Part shown: in pieces, positions 23,395-30,710 of the stretch
Layout: the number at the start of each line of letters is the position of its first letter
Position numbering within the stretch: the stretch's first letter is position 1
Assembly: GCA_017991675.1 (NCBI GenBank)
Contig: JAGOQB010000007.1
Location: forward strand, 1-64,000
DNA from: Phenylobacterium sp.
GTDB lineage: Bacteria; Pseudomonadota; Alphaproteobacteria; Caulobacterales; Caulobacteraceae
DNA length: 64,000 nt
Direction: 5' to 3'
Translations under genes and position numbers: made by a program
Notes under the pieces: model-generated
Seen by the model: the letters and a program-made list of their open reading frames with translations, nothing else
Told to the model about the DNA's origin: nothing
Databases searched by the model: none

Positions 23395-24648
23395 TCAGAT
23401 CAGCATCGAGTTCGGCGGCAGGCCGAGCAGGCTGCGGCCGTGCAGTTCGTTGGCGGTGTCGACGTCGAAGACGACGTGGCTCGACAGCACGTTGAGGTCG
23501 CGCACCGAACGCTGGAACGGCTGGTCGAGCATCTGGGCGCTGGAGCCGGCGGATTCGCCGAGCAGCGCCACCGCCTCGCGGCAGATCGAGACGGCGTAGG
23601 CGATCAGGGCGCGGGTGCGCACCCGCTCGGCCACCTGTTCGTCGCCCTGCAGCGCGCCGGCCGCGAGGTTGTCGCGCCCGGCCTGGCGGATGATCCCCTC
23701 GGCGGCGTCGACCATGGCGCTGGCCCGGCCGAGCCGCATCTGGGCGGCGGGCTTGTCGCCCTGGCTGGAAAGGCCGCCCATCCGCACGTGGCCGGCCAGC
23801 CGCTCGCGATAGGCGGCGAGCGCGCAGCGCGCCGCCCCGATCGCCGAGATCGCTGCGGTCATCGACAGGAACGGCAGCATCGGCATGCTGTAGATCGGGT
23901 TCGCATAGCCGCGCGAACCGGGACCGCGGCCGGCGGCGATCAGGTCGAACCGCGCGGTCCGCGCCTCCGGGATAAACAGGTCCTGGACGACGATGTCGTT
24001 GCTGCCGGTGCCGACCATGCCGGCCACCCGCCAAGTGTCGAGCACGCGGGCGTCCGCCGCCGGCAGCAGGCAGCTCAGCAGCCGCGGCGGCCCCTCGTCA
24101 TCGGCCAGCAGCGCGCTGCCGACGATCCAGTCGGCGTGCATCACGCCGGTGCCCCACTTCCAATGCGCGGTGATCTTGTAGCCGCCCGGCGCGCGCACCG
24201 CCTTGCCGGGCGGGGCGCTGACCACCGGGGCGACGACATAGGGATAGTCGCCGCCGAACAGCGCCTGCTGGGTCTCCTGCGGGAAGTGGGCCAGGAACCA
24301 GTTGTGCTCGGCGCAGAACGAGGCGGCCCAGCCGGTCGAGGGGCAAGCCTCGGCGATGGGCAGGCTGATGTCGACGAACTGGTCGATGGTGACTTCGAGC
24401 CCGCCGAACGCCTTGGGCACGAACTGATAGAAGTAGCCGGCCGCGCGCAGGGCGTTCCAGATCTCGTCGACCGGGCGGCGCAGGCGCTCGGCGTCCGGGG
24501 CGGCCGCCGCGATGCGCGGGGCCAGCGCCTTCATCCGCTGCACCAGCAGCTCAGGCGTCAGCTCGGCGAGCGCCTGCGCCGAGAGGAAGTCGCCGCCGGC
24601 CGGGATGCGGCGGTCGGCCAGCGGCGGATCGATGCTGTCGTAGCTCAT
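23395..24648 (-). CDS. Acyl-CoA-dehydrogenase-fold flavoprotein (HsaA/DszC-type monooxygenase candidate)
   Basis: The 417-residue protein has the acyl-CoA dehydrogenase fold: N-terminal helices with GYFYQFVPKAFGGLEVT, a beta domain with GYKITAHWKWGTGVMHADW, then WRVAGMVGTGSNDIVVQDLFIP and a C-terminal helical domain with GESAGSSAQMLDQPFQRSVRDLNVLSSHVVFD. The last motif and the absence of the usual catalytic Glu context are typical of two-component flavin hydroxylases of the HsaA/DszC/HpaB-like branch. It is third in a TetR-VOC-flavoprotein operon (8 nt after the VOC gene), so oxidation of an aromatic or cyclic substrate is a fair inference. Confidence 0.78.
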   Translation of the reverse strand: MSYDSIDPPLADRRIPAGGDFLSAQALAELTPELLVQRMKALAPRIAAAAPDAERLRRPVDEIWNALRAAGYFYQFVPKAFGGLEVTIDQFVDISLPIAEACPSTGWAASFCAEHNWFLAHFPQETQQALFGGDYPYVVAPVVSAPPGKAVRAPGGYKITAHWKWGTGVMHADWIVGSALLADDEGPPRLLSCLLPAADARVLDTWRVAGMVGTGSNDIVVQDLFIPEARTARFDLIAAGRGPGSRGYANPIYSMPMLPFLSMTAAISAIGAARCALAAYRERLAGHVRMGGLSSQGDKPAAQMRLGRASAMVDAAEGIIRQAGRDNLAAGALQGDEQVAERVRTRALIAYAVSICREAVALLGESAGSSAQMLDQPFQRSVRDLNVLSSHVVFDVDTANELHGRSLLGLPPNSMLI

Positions 24649-24656
24649 GGCCGGCC

Positions 24657-25337
24657 TCAGGCGACCGGCGGGGCGGTGTAGGAGGCCATCTTGGTCAGCA
24701 CCTCGTCGGGCGTGGCCAGCAGCTGCTCGTAGACCGCCTTGGGGTAGACCATGTGCGGCATGGCCGGGTCGTAGGGCGGCTGCGGCACCGGGGAGGGGCC
24801 GTCATAGGCGGCCGGCGCCTTGAAGCGGGCGGCCTCGGCGTCGGAGATGCCGGCCTTGGCCAGCACCGCCGGGTCGATCCAGGCGGCCGGGTCGAGCGTC
24901 TTTTCCGAGGTCGCCACCTCCAGCGTCATCTGGTCGGGACCGGCAAAGTAGATCGACTTGCACATGCCGTGGTCGATCGGCCCGATGACGTTGACGCCCT
25001 TGCTGCGCATGCGGTCGCGCATGGCCAGGAGCTCGGCTTCGGTGTCCACGCCGAAGGCCAGGTGCTGCAAGGTGCCGGCGGCGCTGGGCAGCGCCCCGGA
25101 GCCGGCGTGGGTGCGGCCCAGCTCGATCGGGATGTCGGCCACCGCCGGCAGCTGCACGATCGAGAAGTAGCAATGGTCGTTCAGGCGCAGGAAGGCGTGC
25201 AGCCCGCCGGGGACGCCGTGCATGTCGAAGAGCGCCACCAGCGGGCACCCCATGACCTCGGAGAAGAAGGCGATGTGCTTCTTGATGTCCGCGGCCATGA
25301 AGGCGAGGTGGTGAATGCCGTTGGGTTGCTGGCTCAC
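24657..25337 (-). CDS. VOC-superfamily protein (glyoxalase/extradiol-dioxygenase fold)
   Basis: The 226-residue protein has two VOC half-modules: GIHHLAFMAADIKKHIAFFSEVMGCPLV, then TLQHLAFGVDTEAELLAMRDRMRSKGV, with YFAGPDQMTLEVATS closing the second. Candidate metal ligands are the histidines of HHLAF and QHLAF and the glutamate of LEVAT, the usual 2-His-1-carboxylate set. The start is GTG and overlaps the TetR stop by 4 nt. A ring-cleavage dioxygenase or an epimerase-like role is possible; the context with a flavin monooxygenase favours aromatic catabolism. Confidence 0.77.
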   Translation of the reverse strand: MSQQPNGIHHLAFMAADIKKHIAFFSEVMGCPLVALFDMHGVPGGLHAFLRLNDHCYFSIVQLPAVADIPIELGRTHAGSGALPSAAGTLQHLAFGVDTEAELLAMRDRMRSKGVNVIGPIDHGMCKSIYFAGPDQMTLEVATSEKTLDPAAWIDPAVLAKAGISDAEAARFKAPAAYDGPSPVPQPPYDPAMPHMVYPKAVYEQLLATPDEVLTKMASYTAPPVA

Positions 25338-25993
25338 TGGGCTTCCTCCCGGGCTCTGCGGCCCTTTTCAGTCAGGAAGCCGCCAAGGACGGCCTCCAGG
25401 ATCATCTCGTCGTGAATTTCGCGGGCGGCGGCGACGTCGCAGTCGAAGGTCGTGCGCATCATCGGCGCCAGGTTGATGACCCCGACCGCGGCGGTCTGCA
25501 GCGTCACCACGACCTGTTCGGGCGGGTAGGGCAGGAGGTCGCCGGCGGCGACCGCCTCGGCGGCGATGGCCGCCAGCCGGCGGTTGCGCGGGCCGAGCAG
25601 GTGGCGGTCGAGCCATTCCAGCCGCTCGCCGCCGGCCATGCCTTCCAGCGCCACGATCCGCCCGAGCGCCGGGTGTTTCCAGCTGATCTGCAAGAAGAGG
25701 CGCATGGCGACCCGCAGCTGGGCCAGGGGCGGGGCGTCGGCGGCCGCCTCGATCGCCCGCTCCTCCTCCTGGATCACCGTGCGCAGGCCCAGCATGGCGC
25801 TGCGCCAGAGGTGGGCCTTGTCCTCGAAGTGATAGTGCAGCGCCGGCTGCGAGACGCGCGCGGCCTTGGCGATGCCGCCCATCGTCACCCGCTCGAAGCC
25901 CAGCTGCGAGAACTGGTCCAAGGCGACCGCGCGGATGCGCGCGGCGGTGGCTTCGCCCTTGGTCGTCGCGGCCATTTCACCGTCGTGCGGCAT
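25334..25993 (-). CDS. TetR-family regulator of the flavoprotein/hydrolase cluster
   Basis: The protein has about 219 residues. The helix-turn-helix lies near residues 33-55 (VTMGGIAKAARVSQPALHYHFEDK). The C-terminal domain is helical, with ISWKHPALGRIVALEGMAGG. It is first in an operon with the VOC and flavoprotein genes (GTGA overlap) and divergent from an alpha/beta hydrolase. A 33-bp imperfect palindrome lies in the gap at 26000-26032, so it probably represses both directions. ATG at 25993 is used; ATG at 25975 is possible. A longer in-frame start at 26050 would read through the operator. Confidence 0.82.
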   Translation of the reverse strand: MPHDGEMAATTKGEATAARIRAVALDQFSQLGFERVTMGGIAKAARVSQPALHYHFEDKAHLWRSAMLGLRTVIQEEERAIEAAADAPPLAQLRVAMRLFLQISWKHPALGRIVALEGMAGGERLEWLDRHLLGPRNRRLAAIAAEAVAAGDLLPYPPEQVVVTLQTAAVGVINLAPMMRTTFDCDVAAAREIHDEMILEAVLGGFLTEKGRRAREEAQ

Positions 25994-25999
25994 GCGATT

Positions 26000-26032
26000 G
26001 ACTCTGTAATCAGCTTTTCTGATTTTATAGTC
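26000..26032. promoter_or_regulatory. Palindromic operator between the TetR gene and the divergent hydrolase
   Basis: GACTCTGTAATCAG (26000-26013) and CTGATTTTATAGTC (26019-26032) match as inverted repeats at 11 of 14 positions around CTTTT. The site is AT-rich against a GC-rich background and lies between the two divergent start codons. Confidence 0.6.
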
Positions 26033-26075
26033 AGAAATTGAGGGCGCCACAAGCTGCGCCCCAGGGGAGAGACAG

Positions 26076-27227
26076 ATGGCGGTCGTTCGGGAAGCCTATG
26101 GCTTCGTCCACGCGGACAAGAGTCGGCTGAAGGAGGTCTATGGCGGGCCCACCGGCCAGGTGTTCGTCGAATGCATGCGCGTGCGGCCGGACGCGGGCGA
26201 ATCCAAGACCGTCATCCTGTTCAGCCACCCGGTCGGCGGCGGCTCGTTCCTGCCGCTGGTCTCGGCCCTGGCCCGCGCCGGGCGGCACGTCATCTATTGC
26301 AACCCGCGCTACCGCGGGAACGACACGGCGCTGATCATGGAGAAATGCGTCCTCGACCTGGGGGCCTGCATCGCCGACCTGAAGACCCGCTTCGGCTACG
26401 AGAAGGTGGTGCTGGGCGGCTGGTCCGGCGGCGGCTCGCTGTCGCTGTTCTATCAGGACCAGGCCGAGAACCCGACCATCACCCATACGCCGGCGGGCGA
26501 CGAGGTCGACCTGGTCGGGGCCGGGCTGCAGCCGGCCGACGGCATCCTGCTGCTGGCCGCGCACATCAGCCGCTCGGTGACCATGACCGAGTGGCTCGAT
26601 CCTTCGATCCTCGACGAGAGCCGCCCGTTCGAGCGTGATCGCAGTCTCAACCTCTACGACCCGGCGTTCCCCGAGACGGCGCCGTACTCCGAAGCCTTCG
26701 TGCAGCGGTTCCGGCAGGCGCAGATCGACCGCAACCGGCGGATCACCGCCTGGGCCAAGGCCCAGCTCGCCGAGCTGAAGGCGGCCGGCGACCCGGACGC
26801 CGAGCGCTGCTTCGTGGTGCAGGGCACGATGAGCGACGTGCGCTGGACCGACCCGACCCAAGATCCGTCCGACCGCCGGCCGCACACCTGCTATCTCGGC
26901 GATCCGAAGATCGTGAACGACGGGCCAGTGGGCCTGGGCCGCTTCACCACCCTGCGCTCGTGGCTGTCGCAGTGGAGCTATGACGAGAGCCGGGCCAACG
27001 GGGTGGTCAATGCCGGGCGGATCTCCTGCCCGGCGCTGGTGGTCAACAACACCGCCGACCTCGCCTGCACGCCCAGCCACGCCCAGCGCTTGTTCGACGC
27101 GGTCGGCTCGGCCGACAAGAGCCTCGTGCATATCGACGGCGCCGATCACTACTACGTCGAGCGCCCGGACCTGCTGCCGCGGGCGACGGCGGCGATCGGC
27201 GAATGGCTGGACGCGCGGGGGTTCTAG
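26076..27227 (+). CDS. Alpha/beta hydrolase
   Basis: The 383-residue cytoplasmic hydrolase has an oxyanion-region FSHPVGGGSFLPL, the nucleophile elbow LGGWSGGGSLSLFY, a large cap insert (roughly residues 160-300), the acid in NNTADLACTPSHAQRL and the histidine in IDGADHYYVERPD. It diverges from the TetR-VOC-flavoprotein operon and shares its operator region, which suggests hydrolysis of an ester or ring-cleavage product in the same pathway. The substrate is unknown. Confidence 0.8.
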   Translation: MAVVREAYGFVHADKSRLKEVYGGPTGQVFVECMRVRPDAGESKTVILFSHPVGGGSFLPLVSALARAGRHVIYCNPRYRGNDTALIMEKCVLDLGACIADLKTRFGYEKVVLGGWSGGGSLSLFYQDQAENPTITHTPAGDEVDLVGAGLQPADGILLLAAHISRSVTMTEWLDPSILDESRPFERDRSLNLYDPAFPETAPYSEAFVQRFRQAQIDRNRRITAWAKAQLAELKAAGDPDAERCFVVQGTMSDVRWTDPTQDPSDRRPHTCYLGDPKIVNDGPVGLGRFTTLRSWLSQWSYDESRANGVVNAGRISCPALVVNNTADLACTPSHAQRLFDAVGSADKSLVHIDGADHYYVERPDLLPRATAAIGEWLDARGF

Positions 27228-27387
27228 CTCGCCCACTCGGAGTGCGTCGGGTTCGGCCTCGGGGTTTCGCCCGATGCCGCCTGCGGTTCATCGGCCTGTA
27301 GCCTGAGCGTCCGAGGCGTACGCGGCTTGCGGCGGGCGCCGTCAGGTCGCGATGGGCGCCATCGCCGTGCCGACAGGATGAGCCCCG

Positions 27388-29625
27388 ATGTCCGTCGCGG
27401 ATGCAGCTGCGCTCGTGAAACGCCTCGTCATCCTGAGCTGCCTGCTGGGCGTCATGTGGCTCGGGGTCTGGATCGCGCCGGCCTTCGGCCAGGAAGCTGT
27501 CCCGCCGACACGGCCGAAGGTCGGTCTGGTCCTGTCGGGGGGCGGGGCGATGGGCATGGCCCATGTCGGCGCCATCCAGACGCTGGAGAAACTCGGCATC
27601 CGGCCCGACCTGGTGGTCGGAACCTCGATGGGGTCGATCGTCGGCGGCCTCTACGCCTCGGGCATGAGCGGCGCCGAGCTCGAGCACGCCATCGAAACCA
27701 TGGACTGGGATCTGATCTTCGACACCTCGCCGCCGCGCGAGGGGTTGACCTATCGCGAGAAGCAGCTGCAGGCCGCATTTCCGGTCAAGGCCAGCGTGGG
27801 ACTCGCCGGCATGCGGCCGCGCAGGCCCGACGCGCTGATCTCGGACGCCAATCTGCTGCTTGAGCTTCGCCGTCTGGTGCGGGTGCGCGCCGCCGTTCCC
27901 ACCTTCGACGACTTGCCGATCCCGTTCCGGGCCGTCGCAACCGACATCGAGACCGGCAAGAAGGTGGTGCTCGATCGCGGCGAGCTGGCCGGGGCGATGC
28001 GCGCCTCGATGTCGGTGCCCGGCGTGTTCGCGCCCTATAGCCTGGATGGCCGACTGCTGGTCGACGGCGGGATGTCCGACAACGTGCCCATCGACGTCGC
28101 GCGCGAGATGGGGGCCGACATCCTCATCGTCGTGGCCACGCAGACGCCGATGCTGCCGGCCGACCAGCTGCGCAGTCTCAGCGGCATTCTCGGCCAGACC
28201 GTCACCATGCTGATCCTCGCCAACGAGCGCCAGCAACTGGCGACGCTGAAGCCCGGCGACGTGCTGATCAGCGTCAACACCGGCGACCTGACCGCGGCGG
28301 ATTTCAAGCGCGGCGCGGAGTTCATCGCGATCGGCAAGGCCGCGTCCCAGCAGCAGCTCGCCGGCTTGCAGCGCATCGCCGCGCTTGGCCCGTCGCAGCC
28401 GGCGATCAGCATCGCCAAGCCGCCGCCGAACATCGACTACGTGAAGGTGGAGAACGACTCCCGGCTTTCGGACAAGATTCTCCTGCGGCGGATCGAGCCG
28501 TTCGTCGGCAAGCCGATGGCGCCTGACGCGGTCGGCATGGCCATGCGCGACATCCACGCCATGGGCATGTTCTCCCGTGTCGACTACCGGATCGAGGAGA
28601 GCGCGGACGGGCGGACCGGCCTGGTGGTCAACGCCGTTCAGCGGCCCGGCGACGCCAACCGGCTGCGCCCCGGCGTGGCCATCGCCGCCTCCAGCGAAAG
28701 CGGCACGGAGTTCGACTTTTCCGCCGAACTGCGGCTGGTGCAGCTGGACAGCTATGGGTCGGAGGCGCGCTTCGTCGGCGCGCTCGGCGAGCGCACGCTG
28801 TTCTCGGCCGAGTACTTCAAGGTGCTCGACAGCTACCAGCGCTGGTTCGTGGACGTGACGGGGTCGCTGCAGGTGCGCCCGATCAAGGTCTATGACGACA
28901 CCGGCTTCCGGCTGGGCGAGTACGACGCGTCCTACGGCCTGATTTCGCTGGCGCTGGGACGGCAGTTCGGAACGGTCGGCGAGCTGCGCGCCGGCGTCGA
29001 CCTCGGGACCGGATCGGCCTCGCTGCAGGAAGGCGACCTGACGCCAAGGGACGTCGACCTTGATTGGGGCCAGCTGGCCTTCGTCGCCGGCGCCGACACC
29101 TTGGACAATCCGTACTTCCCCAGCCGCGGCATGAGCGGGCGGCTGCAGTGGAACGTCGGTCTTGAGGCGCTGGGCAGTCAGGCCAGCTTCCAGACCCTGC
29201 GGCTGGACGGCCTCTATGCCCTCAGCAGGGGGCGCCAAACCCTCAACTTCAATGTCTCCGGCGGCGATACGGTCCAGGGCGAGCTGCCGTTGGCGTCGCT
29301 GTTCACCCTGGGCGGTCCGTTCAGCTTCCCCGGCTATTCGGTCGAGGAGCTGACCGGCGAGACCTTCGCGGTCGCGCGCGGCATGTACCGCTACAAGCTC
29401 ACCGACAGTTCCAGGAGCCTGATAAACGTGCCGCTCTACGTCGGCGCGGCCCTGGCGGTCGGAAACGCCTGGGCGCGGCATGGCGATGCGGAGGCGAATG
29501 ACCTGCGGGTGGGCGCCAACGTGTTCCTGGCGGCCGATACCGTGATCGGACCGGTGTTCGTCACCGCCGGGGCGGCCGACGACGGGCGCACGGCGCTCTA
29601 CTTCTTCATCGGCAAGCCGTTCTGA
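27388..29625 (+). CDS. Patatin-like phospholipase fused to a BamA-type outer-membrane barrel (type Vd autotransporter-like)
   Basis: The protein has 745 residues in three parts. A signal/anchor (residues 1-34) ends before QEAVPP. The patatin domain (about 44-330) has the oxyanion loop SGGGAMGMAHVGA, the nucleophile Ser80 in VGTSMGSIVGG, and the partner Asp in LLVDGGMSDNVPIDVA. A POTRA-like region (about 350-430) then leads into a 16-strand-type barrel from about residue 440 to the terminal FFIGKPF, with final Phe. This is the PlpD/FplA layout, in which the barrel displays or secretes the lipase. The catalytic dyad is intact. It has an unlinked short membrane protein gene downstream. Confidence 0.88.
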   Translation: MSVADAAALVKRLVILSCLLGVMWLGVWIAPAFGQEAVPPTRPKVGLVLSGGGAMGMAHVGAIQTLEKLGIRPDLVVGTSMGSIVGGLYASGMSGAELEHAIETMDWDLIFDTSPPREGLTYREKQLQAAFPVKASVGLAGMRPRRPDALISDANLLLELRRLVRVRAAVPTFDDLPIPFRAVATDIETGKKVVLDRGELAGAMRASMSVPGVFAPYSLDGRLLVDGGMSDNVPIDVAREMGADILIVVATQTPMLPADQLRSLSGILGQTVTMLILANERQQLATLKPGDVLISVNTGDLTAADFKRGAEFIAIGKAASQQQLAGLQRIAALGPSQPAISIAKPPPNIDYVKVENDSRLSDKILLRRIEPFVGKPMAPDAVGMAMRDIHAMGMFSRVDYRIEESADGRTGLVVNAVQRPGDANRLRPGVAIAASSESGTEFDFSAELRLVQLDSYGSEARFVGALGERTLFSAEYFKVLDSYQRWFVDVTGSLQVRPIKVYDDTGFRLGEYDASYGLISLALGRQFGTVGELRAGVDLGTGSASLQEGDLTPRDVDLDWGQLAFVAGADTLDNPYFPSRGMSGRLQWNVGLEALGSQASFQTLRLDGLYALSRGRQTLNFNVSGGDTVQGELPLASLFTLGGPFSFPGYSVEELTGETFAVARGMYRYKLTDSSRSLINVPLYVGAALAVGNAWARHGDAEANDLRVGANVFLAADTVIGPVFVTAGAADDGRTALYFFIGKPF

Positions 29626-29679
29626 AGAGGGAACTTCGCCGCCGGGCGGGCGGTTGGCCCGGTGGAGGCAGCGACCAGC

Positions 29680-29880
29680 ATGGCGCAGGCCAGACATACG
29701 CAGGAAGAAGACCGGACCGAGGCGCGGCCGCACTCGCGGCTGGACGGCCATCGGGCGATCCTGTGGATCCTGGCCCTGGCCTTCGCGGTGTTCGTGGTGG
29801 TGTTCCTGACCAGCCCGAAGGAGGCGGCCGACCCGGTGACGGGCGCGCCGCCGGGCGAGGTCCCGGCGGCGCAGCCCTGA
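29680..29880 (+). CDS. Small single-pass membrane protein
   Basis: The product has about 66 residues, with a charged N-terminus (MAQARHTQEEDRTEARPHSR), one helix AILWILALAFAVFVVVFLTS, and a Pro/Ala-rich tail. ATG at 29680 is chosen over GTG at 29662, because GTGGAGG reads better as the ribosome site of the later ATG. It ends 3 nt before a convergent gene. No function is recognised. Confidence 0.55.
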   Translation: MAQARHTQEEDRTEARPHSRLDGHRAILWILALAFAVFVVVFLTSPKEAADPVTGAPPGEVPAAQP

Positions 29881-29883
29881 AGC

Positions 29884-30699
29884 CTACTTCGCGGAAAGGA
29901 CCCGCTGGGCGACCATCTCGCGGCCGGCGCGGCTGATGCCGTAGAGCACCCCGCGGTCGGTTTCGTCCCAGTCGATCGCCTGGCCTTCGGTGGCGACGCC
30001 GATGGTGTCCAGGTGATCGAGCGCCGCGCCGCCCTGGGTGGGCAGGGCCAAAACGTAGAGTTCGGGATGGTCGTGGCCGGTGATGTAGAGCTTGCCGTCC
30101 GGGCCCCAGGCGCCGCCTGACGAGCTCATCGGCTTGAAGCGGTCGAGCACAGACTGGGGGAAGCTCCAGCTCTGCGTCTGGCGCCAGTCGTCGTCGAAGC
30201 GGACCAGGACCGAGTGGCGGTGGTCGCGCGGCGCCTCGCCGCCCTTGCCGTCATAGTTGGCGAACGCCGCCCACCAGGCGCCGTCCTTGCGGTCGACCCA
30301 GGTGATCGAGCCGCGGCCGGGACCGAGGGCGACCGTGCGCAGGTGCTTCATGCTGACGGGATCGAAGAACTCGACGGCGCTCCAGTGCGGTACGGCCGGG
30401 AAGTTGGAGCTGGCGCAGACCAGCTCCCTGGCGATCACCGCGCAGGAGTTGATGTGCGGATAGCGGGCCGGGTCGCCCTTCCACTCGGCGAGCTTGGCGC
30501 CGGTCTTCTTGTCGTACTTGGCGATGGCCGAGTTGGCGACGGCGTAGAGGTGGGCGGCGTCGACCGCCACGCCCTGCCGCGCCTCAGGGGCCGGATAGCG
30601 GCGGAGCACCTCGGCGGTGCGTGACGGCGCCGGCGCGTCCTGGGCGAAGGCGGGGGCCGAGGCGGCGAGCGCCCCGGCCAGGATCAGGGAGCGGATCAT
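29884..30699 (-). CDS. Exported beta-propeller-like protein partnered with a TonB receptor
   Basis: The 271-residue product has a signal peptide (MIRSLILAGALAASAPAFAQ). WD/NHL-like repeats follow: VAVDAAHLYAVANSAIAKYD, ITWVDRKDGAWWAAFANYDG, GGAWGPDGKLYITGHDHPELYVL and DWDETDRGVLYGISRAGREM. It starts 12 nt after the stop of the TonB-dependent receptor gene on the same strand, so the two form one operon. A periplasmic or surface accessory of the receptor is the likely role. The ligand is unknown; the fold call rests on repeat spacing and is moderate. Confidence 0.65.
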   Translation of the reverse strand: MIRSLILAGALAASAPAFAQDAPAPSRTAEVLRRYPAPEARQGVAVDAAHLYAVANSAIAKYDKKTGAKLAEWKGDPARYPHINSCAVIARELVCASSNFPAVPHWSAVEFFDPVSMKHLRTVALGPGRGSITWVDRKDGAWWAAFANYDGKGGEAPRDHRHSVLVRFDDDWRQTQSWSFPQSVLDRFKPMSSSGGAWGPDGKLYITGHDHPELYVLALPTQGGAALDHLDTIGVATEGQAIDWDETDRGVLYGISRAGREMVAQRVLSAK

Positions 30700-30710
30700 C
30701 CGGCGCGGTC

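Noticed and set aside
27043-29751. 902-codon frame opposite the patatin-BamA gene
   Set aside because: It is antisense, with Arg/His/Gly/Ala repeats and no domain. The sense frame has a complete catalytic dyad and barrel.
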